64,000 bases of DNA from Rossellomorea sp. BNER (GCA_024213275.1 JANAVG010000014.1:79166-143165); one strand, 5' to 3'. Positions 28,640 to 43,122 are shown, counted from the first letter of the stretch. Numbers and translations are program-made. Notes: generated by a model from the sequence alone, not told the origin.

Positions 28640-28685
28640 ATACGTTAATCTAATCGAGAACCGTCCCGCGGTGCGTTAATTCGAT
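28640..28685. repeat. GGGACGGTTCTCG-family repeat, half element
   Basis: Contains CGAGAACCGTCCCGCGGTGCGTTAA, written here as the complement of the 13-mer plus GCGGTGCGTTAA. The tail resembles the ends of the 2959 and 21646 copies. Only one arm of the hairpin is present. The rest up to 28938 shows nothing further that I can name. Confidence 0.65.
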
Positions 28686-28938
28686 AGAGTATGAAGCTCC
28701 CCTTCCTTTTTATAGTTCATAATTCTTTAACATTCTACTGAACGCGGAAACATTGTAGCTGTTCTTTAATCATAGTATAATAAGAGGAATGAGAAGAGGT
28801 CTTGAGTCAAAACAAAGCGCCAGAGATCATAACGTCGATAAATAGGCGAAATCTAACCAATATATAGACATTATGAAAGGATTACAGAACCTTTTGAGGC
28901 AAGCCCTGATCGGAAGCTGAAGATTGAGGTGGAATAGA

Positions 28939-29397
28939 TTGCAACGAGTGACGAATTGCTTATATTTAAAAGAGAATAAAGTACTTCTTCTCCAAAAGCC
29001 GCGCAGGGGTTGGTGGGTAGCTCCTGGTGGAAAAATGGAACAAGGAGAATCGATTCGAGATGCTGTGATTCGTGAATATCGAGAAGAAACTGGAATCTAT
29101 TTACGAAATCCAAATGTCAAAGGGATTTTTACCTTTATCATCAAGGATGGAGACCAGGTAACTTCCGAATGGATGATGTTTACCTTTTTTGCTACAGAAG
29201 CAGATGGTGTAAATCTTCAGGAGTCTGAAGAAGGAAGCATTGCCTGGCATAGCTTTGACGATATTAAAGACCTTCCGATGGCAGAAGGAGATTATCATAT
29301 TCTTGATTATATGATCCATGGAAAAGGGGTCATCTACGGTACATTTACTTATACACCAGATTTTAAATTATTATCATACAAATTAGATCCTAGTTAA
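28939..29397 (+). CDS. yvcI: Nudix hydrolase YvcI
   Basis: A 152-residue Nudix hydrolase. The Nudix box is complete: [21 protein letters not shown] followed by TGI, from about residues 29 to 51. N-terminal [10 protein letters not shown] and [10 protein letters not shown] match B. subtilis YvcI closely. TTG 28939 behind GAGGTGG gives exactly that N-terminus. An MTH1-like 8-oxo-dGTP or nucleoside-diphosphate substrate is possible, but the sequence does not settle it. It is first of the conserved yvcI-rapZ-yvcK-whiA-crh cluster; rapZ follows after 25 nt. Confidence 0.92.
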   Translation: MQRVTNCLYLKENKVLLLQKPRRGWWVAPGGKMEQGESIRDAVIREYREETGIYLRNPNVKGIFTFIIKDGDQVTSEWMMFTFFATEADGVNLQESEEGSIAWHSFDDIKDLPMAEGDYHILDYMIHGKGVIYGTFTYTPDFKLLSYKLDPS

Positions 29398-29422
29398 GTA
29401 TATAAATAGAGGGGGAAGTGAG

Positions 29423-30316
29423 ATGAGCAGCGGAACAACTAATGATGTTCAATTAGTCATCATTACAGGTATGTCAGGAGCAGGAAAAACAGTAGCCATT
29501 CATAGTTTTGAGGATTTAGGTTTCTTTTGTGTGGACAACCTACCACCCACTCTACTTCCAAAATTTCTGGAACTGATGAAAGAATCAGGGAATAAAATGA
29601 ACAAGGTTGCTCTTGTAATGGATCTTCGTGGTCGTGAGTTCTTTGATCATCTATTTCAAGCACTGGATGAATTAGCAGAAACGTCATGGGTGACACCACA
29701 AATATTATTTCTAGACGCAGAGGACTCTGCTTTAGTAAGAAGATATAAAGAAACAAGACGCTCTCATCCATTAGCTCCATCAGGTCTTCCTCTTGAAGGA
29801 ATTAAGCAAGAACGTCAATTATTAGAGGAACTTAAAGGGCGCGCTCAAACGATCTATACCACATCTAAAATGAAGCCAAGAGAGTTAAGGGAGAAAATCC
29901 TGACAGAATTCTCCGTTAACAAACAATCCATTTTCACCGTGAATGTAATCTCATTTGGATTCAAGCATGGTATTCCAATAGATGCGGATTTAGTATTTGA
30001 TGTTCGATTTCTCCCTAATCCTCATTACATTGATCATATGAGACCTAAAACAGGATTGGAAGAAGAGGTCTCAACCTATGTACTAAAATGGACGGAGACA
30101 CAAAAGTTTATTGAAAAGGTAACGGATTTATTATCCTTTATGCTTCCACATTATAAACGAGAAGGAAAAAGTCAGCTGGTGGTAGCGATAGGATGCACTG
30201 GCGGACAGCATCGTTCTGTTGCTCTCGCCGAACACATCGGCCATCATTTTGAAGAGGATTATCATACGAAAATTTCCCATCGTGATATAAAGAAGAGAAA
30301 GGAACCGACAACATGA
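29423..30316 (+). CDS. rapZ: RapZ/YvcJ nucleotide-binding protein
   Basis: A 297-residue P-loop protein (GMSGAGKT near residues 14-21) with the RapZ C-terminal domain carrying [16 protein letters not shown]. In E. coli RapZ guides decay of the GlmZ sRNA. In B. subtilis YvcJ binds GTP and affects competence gene expression, with no known sRNA partner. GGGGGAAGTG precedes the ATG. The stop overlaps the yvcK start (ATGA). Confidence 0.94.
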   Translation: MSSGTTNDVQLVIITGMSGAGKTVAIHSFEDLGFFCVDNLPPTLLPKFLELMKESGNKMNKVALVMDLRGREFFDHLFQALDELAETSWVTPQILFLDAEDSALVRRYKETRRSHPLAPSGLPLEGIKQERQLLEELKGRAQTIYTTSKMKPRELREKILTEFSVNKQSIFTVNVISFGFKHGIPIDADLVFDVRFLPNPHYIDHMRPKTGLEEEVSTYVLKWTETQKFIEKVTDLLSFMLPHYKREGKSQLVVAIGCTGGQHRSVALAEHIGHHFEEDYHTKISHRDIKKRKEPTT

Positions 30317-31290
30317 ACTTACAGAAACAGCCTAGTGTTGTCATTATTGGAGGAGGAACAGGGCTTCCAGTCTTGCTCAGGGGGCTGAAAAAGTTCCCTG
30401 TGGACATTACCGCTATTGTGACTGTTGCGGACGATGGTGGAAGTTCTGGTCGTTTACGAGATGACCTGCAGATCCCGCCTCCAGGTGACATTCGAAATGT
30501 CTTAGCCGCTCTTTCAGAAGTCGAACCGCTTGTGGAACAAATGTTTCAGCATCGCTTTGAAACATCCAATGAACTAGCCGGTCATTCCCTTGGTAATTTA
30601 ATCATTGCTGCCTTAACATCGATTACAGGTGATTTCGTACATGCAATCCAAGAAATGAGCAGGGTATTGAATGTGAGTGGGAAAGTTCTTCCGGCTGCTA
30701 ATCAAAGCGTTGTCTTAAACGCAGAAATGGAAGATGGAACGATTGTGTCAGGCGAATCTAAAATTCCATTTTCGGGCAAAAAAATCAAAGAGGTTTTCTT
30801 AACTCCGAAGTCAGTCGAACCGGTTCAAGAAACGATTAACGCCATTCGAAATGCTGACCTTATTATCATTGGTCCTGGTAGTTTATATACGAGTATTTTG
30901 CCGAATCTTCTCGTTCCCCAAATTGGGAATGAAGTTCGAAAGGCAAAAGCTCAAAAGGTTTATATATGTAATATTATGACTCAAGCTGGCGAGACATTAG
31001 ATTTTACAGCCAGTGATCATGTGACGGCACTTAATCAACATATGAAACGTCCATTTATTGATACGATACTTGTAAACAACGAGCAGGTCCCGGAAGAAAT
31101 TCAAATCCGCTATCAAGAAGAAAAGGCTAAGCCTGTTATTTTTGATATTGAAAAACTGACAGCTATGGGTTTAAATGTCCTTTTTGATGAAATCATTTCA
31201 TATGAAAATGGTTATATAAGACATGATACTGAAAGGGTAGCTGAAATCATATACTCTTTATTAGAGAAGAAAGATCAAAACATCATATAG
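30313..31290 (+). CDS. yvcK: Gluconeogenesis/cell-wall factor YvcK (GlmR)
   Basis: A 325-residue CofD/UPF0052-fold protein with [17 protein letters not shown] at the N-terminus and [10 protein letters not shown] (near residue 43). In B. subtilis YvcK (GlmR) binds UDP-GlcNAc and directs carbon to peptidoglycan precursors during gluconeogenic growth. It is translationally coupled to rapZ. whiA follows after 40 nt. Confidence 0.94.
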   Translation: MNLQKQPSVVIIGGGTGLPVLLRGLKKFPVDITAIVTVADDGGSSGRLRDDLQIPPPGDIRNVLAALSEVEPLVEQMFQHRFETSNELAGHSLGNLIIAALTSITGDFVHAIQEMSRVLNVSGKVLPAANQSVVLNAEMEDGTIVSGESKIPFSGKKIKEVFLTPKSVEPVQETINAIRNADLIIIGPGSLYTSILPNLLVPQIGNEVRKAKAQKVYICNIMTQAGETLDFTASDHVTALNQHMKRPFIDTILVNNEQVPEEIQIRYQEEKAKPVIFDIEKLTAMGLNVLFDEIISYENGYIRHDTERVAEIIYSLLEKKDQNII

Positions 31291-31330
31291 AAGATTCAAG
31301 CGCAATCGTTTGTCTTTAGGAGGTGAGGGG

Positions 31331-32281
31331 ATGTCGTTTGCATCTGAAACCAAGAAGGAACTTACTAACTTAGAAGTAAAAGAATGCTGTTCGAAAGCTG
31401 AATTGTCCGCACTCATTCGGATGAATGGTTCGCTTTCGTTTTCCAATCGTTCACTGATCGTAAATATTCAAACAGAAAACGCTGCCATTGCTCGTAGGAT
31501 TTATATATTATTGAAAAAAGGGTACGACACCCCTGTAGAACTGCTTGTGAGAAAGAAAATGCGGTTGAAAAAAAACAATGTTTACATCGTTCGATTAAAT
31601 GAAAACTCAAAAGAAATATTAGAGGATCTTCAAATTTTAGGAGAAGGATTTACCTTTATTCATGACATCTCTGAAAATCTAGTGAAAAAGAAATGTTGTA
31701 AACGTTCCTATCTAAGAGGTGCTTTCCTTGCAGGGGGATCTGTTAATAATCCTGAAACATCCTCCTACCATCTAGAAATTTTCTCACTCTACGAAGAACA
31801 TAATCAAGCATTGTCCCAGTTAATGAATAGCTTCGGACTAAATAGTAAGATTCTAGAACGAAAAAAAGGATTCATTACCTATTTAAAAGAAGCAGAAAAA
31901 ATAACGGAGTTTCTTAATGTTGTAGGGGCTCACAATGCATTATTACGATTTGAAGACGTACGAATTGTTAGAGATATGAGAAATTCAGTTAATCGTCTGG
32001 TGAATTGTGAAACAGCCAATCTAAATAAAACGATTGGGGCTGCCTTAAGACAAGTAGAAAATATCCGATATATAGAACAAACCGTAGGATTGCAAGTACT
32101 ACCAGATAAATTGAGGGAAATTGCTGAATTAAGAGTAACCTATTCAGATGTCACACTCAAAGAATTAGGGGAAATGGTATCGGGAGGATCGATAAGTAAG
32201 TCTGGTATTAACCACCGTCTCCGTAAAATTGATCAGATTGCAGAGAAGTTACGAGCTGGTGAAAATATAGGGGCAAAGTAA
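31331..32281 (+). CDS. whiA: WhiA DNA-binding protein
   Basis: A 316-residue protein joining a LAGLIDADG-like homing-endonuclease fold without catalytic function ([24 protein letters not shown], about residues 125-148) to a C-terminal WhiA helix-turn-helix (about 225-310, [26 protein letters not shown]). In B. subtilis it influences cell division and chromosome segregation. ATG 31331 behind AGGAGGTGAGG is preferred over an in-frame GTG-region start at 31310. Confidence 0.94.
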   Translation: MSFASETKKELTNLEVKECCSKAELSALIRMNGSLSFSNRSLIVNIQTENAAIARRIYILLKKGYDTPVELLVRKKMRLKKNNVYIVRLNENSKEILEDLQILGEGFTFIHDISENLVKKKCCKRSYLRGAFLAGGSVNNPETSSYHLEIFSLYEEHNQALSQLMNSFGLNSKILERKKGFITYLKEAEKITEFLNVVGAHNALLRFEDVRIVRDMRNSVNRLVNCETANLNKTIGAALRQVENIRYIEQTVGLQVLPDKLREIAELRVTYSDVTLKELGEMVSGGSISKSGINHRLRKIDQIAEKLRAGENIGAK

Positions 32282-32310
32282 CGCGAACATATTGGGGAGG
32301 AGAATGAAGA

Positions 32311-32568
32311 ATGGTTGAAAAACAAGTACAAGTGAAATTGAAAACAGGCTTACAGGCAAGGCCAGCTGCACTATTCGTACAGGAGGCGAACCGATTTTCA
32401 TCTGAAATCTTGTTAGAGAAAGACGGGAAGAAGGTCAATGCCAAAAGTATCATGGGGTTAATGAGTTTAGCCATAAGCTCTGGATCAACGATCACCCTCT
32501 TTACGGACGGCAGTGATGAAGATGAAGCCATTAGAGCTTTAACGGAATTTATCCAAAAAGAAGACTGA
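32311..32568 (+). CDS. crh: HPr-like catabolite repression protein Crh
   Basis: An 85-residue HPr paralogue. HPr carries the PTS phosphorylation histidine at position 15; here the site reads GLQARPA with Gln15, the hallmark of Crh, while Ser46 (NAKSIMG), the HprK target, is kept. P-Ser-Crh is a CcpA co-repressor and Crh also binds methylglyoxal synthase in B. subtilis. Its kinase gene hprK is at 14163. A terminator follows. Confidence 0.96.
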   Translation: MVEKQVQVKLKTGLQARPAALFVQEANRFSSEILLEKDGKKVNAKSIMGLMSLAISSGSTITLFTDGSDEDEAIRALTEFIQKED

Positions 32569-32578
32569 AATGAATAAG

Positions 32579-32615
32579 AAAGGAGGATGACTCTTATCAG
32601 GTCATCCTCCTTTTC
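32579..32615. terminator. Bidirectional terminator between crh and clpP
   Basis: AAAGGAGGATGAC pairs with GTCATCCTCCTTT around TCTTATCAG. The forward side ends in TTTTCT and the reverse side in a T-rich run, so it can stop both converging genes. Confidence 0.9.
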
Positions 32616-32626
32616 TAAAGCTTCGA

Positions 32627-33223
32627 TTATTTATTATTTGATTCATTACGAGTGATAATTCGATCGATCAAGCCATATTCCAATGCTTTTTCCGCTGTCA
32701 TGAAGTTATCACGATCTGTATCTCGGGCAATGACATCAATTGGTTGACCTGTGCGCTCTGACAAGATCGTGTTTAGTTTTTCACGTAGGAAAAGGATGCG
32801 CTTAGCGGCAATTTCAATTTCTGTTGCTTGCCCTTGTGCTCCACCTAATGGTTGGTGAATCATCACTTCACTGTTTGGAAGAGCTGAGCGCTTTCCTTCT
32901 GCTCCAGCAGCCAATAGGAATGCTCCCATTGAAGCAGCCATCCCAATACAAATAGTATGTACATCAGGTTTAATGTATTGGATAGTATCGTAAATCGCCA
33001 TCCCTGCCGTAATGCTTCCACCAGGACTATTAATGTAGATAGAAATGTCCTTTTCAGGGTTATCAGATTCAAGGAAAAGCAATTGAGATACAATTGAATT
33101 TGCCACATTGTCATCAATTGCACTACCAAGCATAATGACTCGGTCTTTCAAAAGACGTGAGTAGATGTCATATGCACGCTCACCGCGGTTTGTTTGTTCA
33201 ATAACTGTCGGAATTAAGTTCAT
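32627..33223 (-). CDS. clpP: ATP-dependent Clp protease proteolytic subunit ClpP
   Basis: A 198-residue serine protease forming tetradecameric barrels with ClpC/ClpX/ClpE. The triad is intact: Ser98 (GMAASMGAF), His123 (MIHQPLGG) and Asp172 (RDTDRDNF). AGGAGGAAAT precedes the ATG on the reverse strand. The promoter at 33268-33296 overlaps a CtsR box, so heat- and stress-induced control through CtsR is expected as in B. subtilis. Confidence 0.97.
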   Translation of the reverse strand: MNLIPTVIEQTNRGERAYDIYSRLLKDRVIMLGSAIDDNVANSIVSQLLFLESDNPEKDISIYINSPGGSITAGMAIYDTIQYIKPDVHTICIGMAASMGAFLLAAGAEGKRSALPNSEVMIHQPLGGAQGQATEIEIAAKRILFLREKLNTILSERTGQPIDVIARDTDRDNFMTAEKALEYGLIDRIITRNESNNK

Positions 33224-33267
33224 TCTTATTTCCTCCTCTTATCATATCAATTGTAGATTGTAATGTA

Positions 33268-33297
33268 ATCATACACTGTTGGTCAATAAAGGTCAAA
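33268..33297 (-). promoter_or_regulatory. clpP promoter with overlapping CtsR operator
   Basis: On the reverse strand TTGACC (33296-33291), a 17-bp spacer and TATGAT (33273-33268) form a sigma-A promoter. The forward strand at 33281-33297 reads GGTCAATAAAGGTCAAA, the CtsR heptad direct repeat RGTCAAA-N3-RGTCAAA with one mismatch, covering the -35 region. Confidence 0.88.
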
Positions 33298-33384
33298 CGA
33301 ATTGCTACCTATCTATGTACCTTTTTCTCGACAATCCTCTCTCCATAATACCCATTTTTGTCCTTTTTAAACAGGTAAAAGCTA

Positions 33385-33413
33385 TTGCAATAACGATTTT
33401 TCTCCATTATAAT
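33385..33413 (+). promoter_or_regulatory. Promoter of tRNA-Arg
   Basis: TTGCAA (33385-33390), 17-bp spacer, TATAAT (33408-33413), 25 bp before the tRNA 5' end. Confidence 0.75.
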
Positions 33414-33438
33414 AGGTTATCGTACAGCAAAAAAACAT

Positions 33439-33510
33439 GCCCTCGTGGTGCAACGGATAGCACGTGAGATTCCGGTTCTTAAGATGGGGGTTCGATTCCC
33501 TCCGAGGGCG
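33439..33510 (+). tRNA. tRNA-Arg (anticodon CCG)
   Basis: A full cloverleaf folds by hand. The acceptor is GCCCTCG/CGAGGGC with discriminator G; the D-arm is GTGC-AACGGATA-GCAC; the anticodon arm is TGAGA-TTCCGGT-TCTTA with anticodon CCG; the T-arm is GGGGG-TTCGATT-CCCTC with one G-U. The length is 72 nt and CCA is not encoded. A tRNA-Arg near clpP also occurs in B. subtilis. Confidence 0.95.
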
Positions 33511-33540
33511 TTACCATTAGGAAAACAAATTGAAAGCAAA

Positions 33541-33578
33541 AAGCCACGTTCTGCCAAAACAGAACGTGGCTTATTTTC
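33541..33578 (+). terminator. Terminator of the tRNA-Arg transcript
   Basis: AAGCCACGTTCTG pairs with CAGAACGTGGCTT around CCAAAA, followed by ATTTTC. Confidence 0.88.
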
Positions 33579-33703
33579 ATAAAAAGGAGATCTCCTCTAT
33601 TAGAGTAGTCCTTTTAACTTACATCATGATTCACAAATATTTTCTCCTGCCATTTGTGATAGGCATAGAGAATGAGTGAAATAAAAACGGTAATTAAAAA
33701 ATA

Positions 33704-34086
33704 TTAAAATGGTGAAATATTTTTAAACTCAGCAACTCCAAATTTAAGTAAGAAACTTTTGATCACAACATAGGATAAAAGAAAATCCATTATGATGTTT
33801 GCGAGTAAAAATAATAAAATACGGTGAGAGGTAATCTGAACACCCAAAATATGCCCATAGCGGAAATTCCATATGCAAAGCTTACGTCGGTGATATAACC
33901 CCAAGGAACGATTGATATATGTATAGTCCACCATTCGTAATGGTAGGCAATCTGAAAAATAATCGACAGTAAAAATCAAGAGAAAATCGTTACGGGCATA
34001 AAACGCTTAATCGTTTTTCGATGGACAAAAAATAATGAAAACCAAGGAAGTACAAGAATAATCCATAATAACATTTGAATACCCAA
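33704..34086 (-). pseudogene. Decayed gene for a small integral membrane protein
   Basis: Read on the reverse strand from TTG 34086 (behind AGGAGTGG), the frame gives LGIQMLLWIILVLPWFSLFF, then an in-frame TGA near 33975-33980, then further hydrophobic sequence (HYEWWTIHISIVPWGYITDV, FAYGISAMGIFWVFRLPL). About residue 110 the sense moves into another frame (LLFLLANIIMDFLLSYVVI) and ends at 33704. One stop plus one frameshift in an otherwise sensible four-helix protein marks a pseudogene. It resembles small conserved Bacillus membrane proteins of unknown function. The remainder of 33579-34329 is AT-rich and shows nothing else. Confidence 0.7.
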
Positions 34087-34329
34087 GATATTGCCACTCC
34101 TAATAGAAGAATACCTATATTATTTGGTGTGAAAAGAAAAACATGCAATTTTCATCAAATTTATTTAAAAGGATTTATGGCGAACGTAAATAACGGCGTC
34201 AATCGCATAGACATCGTACTTATCATCATTTTATTTCCACATAATTTTTAACAGAAAGCGCGCTGTAACAAGTTATTTCCATACACGAAGCTATGAATCT
34301 AGTGTAAAATAAGTGTTGGGGGGGATCAT

Positions 34330-35637
34330 ATGAAACTGCAAGCTGGATTATGGCAACAGCAAACATTAAAACTTAATATGACTCAGGAGCTATCACAAGC
34401 CATCACCCTTCTTCAGTATACTTCCCTTGAGTTGAATGCTTTTTTAGATAGCAAAGCCCTTGAGAATCCTTTAATAGATATTGACCCACCTCAAACTTCG
34501 GTAATGGATTCACCTCACTATAGAAGGAAAACCACTACCAATTATGATCATCAGGATTGGATCGAACAAATTTCTGTTAACCATGAAACTTTAACAGACT
34601 ACCTATATGCTCAATTAGATTTGAAATCGCTTTCAAGCGAAGAAATGAAAGTCTTGTCTACCCTTTTTGAAGAACTTGATGAAAATGGATACTTGCCCAA
34701 AGATATAAAAATAAAGGGACTACAGGATTGGGAGATTGAAGGATTTATTCATACCCTACAAGGTTTAGAACCTGCCGGGGTAGGGGCACGAACATTACAG
34801 GAATGCCTTCTTCTTCAAATTGATAGAGAAGAAGCTGCTCCACCTTGCACAAAAGAGGTCATTCTCCATCATTTTATAGAATTTGGAGAAAGGCGTTGGA
34901 AAGAAATAGGAAAGAACTTGAATATAGAATTATCAGAAATTCAAGCAATTGCAGATTATGTAAGGGGCCTAAATCCTAGACCGGGTTCAGAATTTATTGT
35001 TGACCAGCCTTCCTACATTACACCTGAAGTACTTGTTTCAGTAGAAGGGGATAGTATATTTGTAAAGCTGTTTGATGGTACAGTGACTAAAGTAAAATAT
35101 AATGAAGAGTATCGAAAGCTTTTCCAAAATAAAGATGATCCGGCAGTCAAACAATTTTTAAAGGAAAAAGAACAAGACTTTGAATGGATTATCAACAGCT
35201 TAAGACACCGGAAAGAAACGATTTTAAAGGTAAGTCAGGCTATAGTGGAACATCAACAACCTTTCTTCTTGAAAGGACCACAATATTTGCAGCCCCTTAC
35301 GTTAAAAGATTTATCTAATGAAGTAGGAGTACATGAGTCAACAGTTAGTCGGGCTGTAAAAGGTAAATACATGCAGACTCCATTTGGAACGTTTGAGCTT
35401 AAATTTTTCTTTTCTTCTGCTGTTAAAACTTCCTTGTCTGATTTAACGTCATCCACAGGAGTGAAGAATGAAATCGTTCAAATGGTAAAAGACGAAGATA
35501 AGAAGAGGCCATTATCCGACCAGAAAATTGCCGATATCCTAAAGGAAAAGGGAATCGTAGTCTCAAGAAGGACGGTAGCAAAATATCGAGACCAACTAGA
35601 TATTCCGTCTTCTTCGATTAGAAAAAGATACGAGTAA
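34330..35637 (+). CDS. sigL: RNA polymerase sigma-54 factor (SigL/RpoN)
   Basis: A 435-residue sigma-54 factor, which needs enhancer-binding ATPases and in B. subtilis drives levanase, arginine/ornithine, acetoin and branched-chain keto acid genes. The glutamine-rich region I at the N-terminus (LWQQQTLKLNMTQELSQAI), the core-binding middle, the HTH (LSNEVGVHESTVSRAVKGK, near 330) and the C-terminal RpoN box VSRRTVAKYRD are visible. GGGGGGGATC precedes the ATG. It is followed at 9 nt by a glutaredoxin-like gene. Confidence 0.95.
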   Translation: MKLQAGLWQQQTLKLNMTQELSQAITLLQYTSLELNAFLDSKALENPLIDIDPPQTSVMDSPHYRRKTTTNYDHQDWIEQISVNHETLTDYLYAQLDLKSLSSEEMKVLSTLFEELDENGYLPKDIKIKGLQDWEIEGFIHTLQGLEPAGVGARTLQECLLLQIDREEAAPPCTKEVILHHFIEFGERRWKEIGKNLNIELSEIQAIADYVRGLNPRPGSEFIVDQPSYITPEVLVSVEGDSIFVKLFDGTVTKVKYNEEYRKLFQNKDDPAVKQFLKEKEQDFEWIINSLRHRKETILKVSQAIVEHQQPFFLKGPQYLQPLTLKDLSNEVGVHESTVSRAVKGKYMQTPFGTFELKFFFSSAVKTSLSDLTSSTGVKNEIVQMVKDEDKKRPLSDQKIADILKEKGIVVSRRTVAKYRDQLDIPSSSIRKRYE

Positions 35638-35646
35638 GGTGAAAAT

Positions 35647-35886
35647 ATGAGAACGGTCATTTTTTATACTAGAAAACAATGTCCTTTATGTGTAGAAGCC
35701 AAACAAATGCTTACACTAATACAAGAAGATATACCTTATAAATTAGTGGAGAAAGATATTGATGGAGACGATGATCTAACAGAGCAATTTGGATTAATGA
35801 TTCCTGTTGTTCAAATCGATGATGAAATCGTTCAATATGGGCAGATTGATTATTTTACTATTCGTAAACGTTTACAAGAAAAATGA
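35647..35886 (+). CDS. Glutaredoxin-like protein
   Basis: A 79-residue thioredoxin-fold protein with a CPLC redox motif (residues 12-15) and the cis-proline segment MIPVVQIDDEIVQYG. It belongs to the small glutaredoxin/DUF836 group found between sigL and cggR in several Bacillaceae. A role as thiol-disulfide oxidoreductase is inferred from the motif. Co-transcription with sigL is likely from the 9-nt gap. Confidence 0.88.
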   Translation: MRTVIFYTRKQCPLCVEAKQMLTLIQEDIPYKLVEKDIDGDDDLTEQFGLMIPVVQIDDEIVQYGQIDYFTIRKRLQEK

Positions 35887-35899
35887 TAAGATAAGTTAG

Positions 35900-35928
35900 T
35901 TGAATTAAGGTTCATCACCTGCTAGAAT
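35900..35928 (+). promoter_or_regulatory. Promoter of the cggR-gapA operon
   Basis: TTGAAT (35900-35905), 17-bp spacer, TAGAAT (35923-35928). It lies upstream of the CggR operator, the same order as in B. subtilis. Confidence 0.75.
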
Positions 35929-35966
35929 AATTATTGAAGGCAGGGATGAATTTTTTTTGGAGGTCG

Positions 35967-36002
35967 CGGGACATAATATGTCTATACGGGACATTAATTG
36001 AC
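35967..36002 (+). promoter_or_regulatory. CggR operator
   Basis: CGGGAC-N6-TGTC-N4-CGGGAC-N6-TGAC reproduces the B. subtilis double CggR site (CGGGAC-N6-TGTC twice) with a single change in the last half-site. CggR bound here blocks glycolytic operon transcription until fructose-1,6-bisphosphate accumulates. Confidence 0.92.
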
Positions 36003-36028
36003 CAACGAACTTTAGCGAGGAGTTTTCT

Positions 36029-37051
36029 ATGCAATCAATGATTGATATACAAAAAAGATTATTACCAGACCTGCTTGAAACTATGCAAAAGCGGTATCAT
36101 ATTTTGAGATCCATTCGGTTTATGGAACCCGTCGGCAGGAGAAGCTTAGCTGGTTCCCTTGGTTTAACAGAACGAGTACTTCGTGGCGAAGTGGAATTTC
36201 TGAAGGACCAAGACCTCATTGAAATTAAGACTTCCGGGATGACGATTTCAGAAGAGGGAAGAAAACTTCTTTATCAACTGGAAGAAATGATGAGAGAGGT
36301 TTCGGGAATAAACGAATTGGAAACAAAATTAAAAAATTTGCTTAATCTCCATGATATCGTCATTGTTCCTGGGAATAGCGATGAGTCACCTTGGGTAAAA
36401 GAAGAATTAGGAAGAGCCACTGCACAAAGTATGAAACAACAGTTAATAGGAAAGAATATCATCGCTGTCACTGGTGGTTCAACAATGGCGTCCGTTGCAA
36501 AAAAGCTCACACCTGATTTTTCGGAGAACGAAACATTATTTGTCCCAGCAAGAGGTGGGATTGGAGAGGACGTAAAGAACCAAGCAAACACCATTTGTGC
36601 AAAAATGGCTGAAAGAACGGGAGCTAAACATCGTGTTCTTTATGTTCCTGATCAAGTAAGTAAGGAAGTTTATCAATCCTTTTTAAAGGAACCTGCCATA
36701 AAAGAGGTTTTAAACCTTATCACCTCGGCTAATATTGTACTGCATGGGATTGGTGATGCGATTACGATGGCCGAACGTCGAAAGACAGATTTAGAGGATT
36801 TCAAGAAAATCCAAAATGGGAAAGCCGTTGGAGAAGCCTTCGGATATTATTTTGATGAAGAAGGAAAAGTCGTACATAAAGTGACGACGATTGGCCTTCA
36901 GCTTGAAGATTTATGTGAGATTCCTAATGTCATTGCCGTTGCAGGCGGCAGCTCTAAAGCAAAGGCGATTCAAGCCTATTTCAAGAGTGCTCCACACTCG
37001 ACCGTATTAATCACGGATGAAGGAGCAGCAAAGCAGCTTTTAAAAGGATAA
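36029..37051 (+). CDS. cggR: Central glycolytic genes regulator CggR
   Basis: A 340-residue SorC/DeoR-family repressor. The N-terminal winged HTH is at about 20-75 (LRSIRFMEPVGRRSLAGSLGLTERVLRGEVEFLKDQDLI). The C-terminal sugar-phosphate-binding domain has GGSTMASVAKKL and ARGGIGEDVKNQANTI. FBP is the inducer in B. subtilis. It is first gene of its own target operon. GCGAGGAG precedes the ATG. Confidence 0.94.
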   Translation: MQSMIDIQKRLLPDLLETMQKRYHILRSIRFMEPVGRRSLAGSLGLTERVLRGEVEFLKDQDLIEIKTSGMTISEEGRKLLYQLEEMMREVSGINELETKLKNLLNLHDIVIVPGNSDESPWVKEELGRATAQSMKQQLIGKNIIAVTGGSTMASVAKKLTPDFSENETLFVPARGGIGEDVKNQANTICAKMAERTGAKHRVLYVPDQVSKEVYQSFLKEPAIKEVLNLITSANIVLHGIGDAITMAERRKTDLEDFKKIQNGKAVGEAFGYYFDEEGKVVHKVTTIGLQLEDLCEIPNVIAVAGGSSKAKAIQAYFKSAPHSTVLITDEGAAKQLLKG

Positions 37052-37094
37052 CCCTTTTGAAATATAAAATTTAAATACATCCTTAACACATTAA

Positions 37095-38117
<1,023 letters not shown>

Positions 38118-38217
38118 TTTTTAATTCCAAAAGTATATCCTATTTAAAGGATTGTGACACGCTTTTTAGACTTTTAATGGATAAATTGTGTAACAACCTC
38201 TATAATGAAAAGGGATG

Positions 38218-38251
38218 AAGGGGAGAGGGATTGTTCCCTACTCCCCTTTTT
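38218..38251 (+). terminator. Terminator/attenuator between gapA and pgk
   Basis: AAGGGGAG and GGGA pair with TCCC and CTCCCCTT around TTGT, followed by TTTTGCTTTTT. A TATAAT hexamer at 38201-38206 sits right before it, with only a weak -35 (TGGATA, 38178). Confidence 0.85.
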
Positions 38252-38310
38252 GCTTTTTAACAATACGGAAGCTTGCATGCTTTCTAAGAACAAGAGGAGG
38301 GCCTTTTGAA

Positions 38311-39495
38311 ATGAATAAGAAAAGTATTAAGGATGTTGAGTTAAAGGGTAAACGTGTTTTCTGTCGTGTGGATTTCAACGTTCCAATGTCTAATGGAAAC
38401 GTTACAGACGACACGCGGATCCGAGCAGCTTTACCTACTATTCAGTATTTAGTAGACCAAGGTGCTAGAGTTATTCTGGCGAGTCACTTGGGCCGTCCTA
38501 AAGGTCAAGTAGTAGAAGAATTACGTCTGACTCCAGTAGCAAAGAGACTTTCTGAGTTGCTTGACAAAAATGTGGCAAAAGCCAATGAAGCCTTTGGGGA
38601 ATCAGTACAAGCAGAAATTAAAAAGCTTTCTGATGGGGACGTCTTATTACTTGAGAACGTTCGATTCTATGAAGGTGAAACGAAGAATGATCCAGAGCTT
38701 GCAAAAGAATTTGCTGCTTTAGCAGATGTTTACGTTAATGATGCATTTGGAGCAGCTCACCGTGCCCATGCTTCAACCGAAGGAATTGCCAAGCATATAC
38801 CAGCCGTTGCTGGACTATTAATGGAAAAAGAACTTGAGGTTTTGGGAAAAGCCCTATCGAATCCTGAAAGACCTTTCACTGCTATCATTGGTGGTGCAAA
38901 AGTAAAAGATAAAATCGGTGTGATTGATCATCTTCTTGATAAGGTAGATAATCTAATCATCGGTGGCGGACTTGCTTATACTTTCGTCAAAGCACAAGGG
39001 CATGAGGTTGGGAAGTCGCTGCTTGAAGAAGATAAAATTGATTTAGCAAAACAATTTATGAAAAAGGCAGAAGAGAAAGGCGTTAAATTCTACATGCCTA
39101 TAGATGCAGTCGTTGCAGATGATTTCTCAAACGATGCTAATAGTAAGAATGTGGATATCGATTCGATTCCAGCAGATTGGGAAGCATTAGACATTGGACC
39201 CAAAACAAGCGAATTGTTTAAAGATGTAATCCAAAGCTCGAAGCTCGTTGTCTGGAATGGCCCAATGGGTGTATTCGAATTAGAATCCTTTGCGAACGGC
39301 ACAAAAGCCGTTGCAGAAGCACTAGCTGATGCAACAGATACATACTCTGTCATCGGTGGGGGAGACTCTGCTGCAGCTGTTGAAAAGTTTGGTCTTGCTG
39401 ATCAAATGAGTCATATTTCGACAGGTGGAGGCGCTTCACTTGAATTTATGGAAGGGAAACAACTTCCAGGAGTTGTCGCCTTAAACGACAAATAA
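38311..39495 (+). CDS. pgk: Phosphoglycerate kinase Pgk
   Basis: A 394-residue glycolytic kinase (1,3-bisphosphoglycerate + ADP to 3-phosphoglycerate + ATP). N-terminal [22 protein letters not shown] and the C-terminal [13 protein letters not shown] and STGGGASLE segments are family hallmarks. ATG 38311 behind AGAGGAGGG is the start; the frame extends upstream through the terminator hairpin, which cannot be coding. tpiA follows 15 nt later. Confidence 0.97.
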   Translation: MNKKSIKDVELKGKRVFCRVDFNVPMSNGNVTDDTRIRAALPTIQYLVDQGARVILASHLGRPKGQVVEELRLTPVAKRLSELLDKNVAKANEAFGESVQAEIKKLSDGDVLLLENVRFYEGETKNDPELAKEFAALADVYVNDAFGAAHRAHASTEGIAKHIPAVAGLLMEKELEVLGKALSNPERPFTAIIGGAKVKDKIGVIDHLLDKVDNLIIGGGLAYTFVKAQGHEVGKSLLEEDKIDLAKQFMKKAEEKGVKFYMPIDAVVADDFSNDANSKNVDIDSIPADWEALDIGPKTSELFKDVIQSSKLVVWNGPMGVFELESFANGTKAVAEALADATDTYSVIGGGDSAAAVEKFGLADQMSHISTGGGASLEFMEGKQLPGVVALNDK

Positions 39496-43114
<3,619 letters not shown>

Positions 43115-43122
43115 TGAATGAA

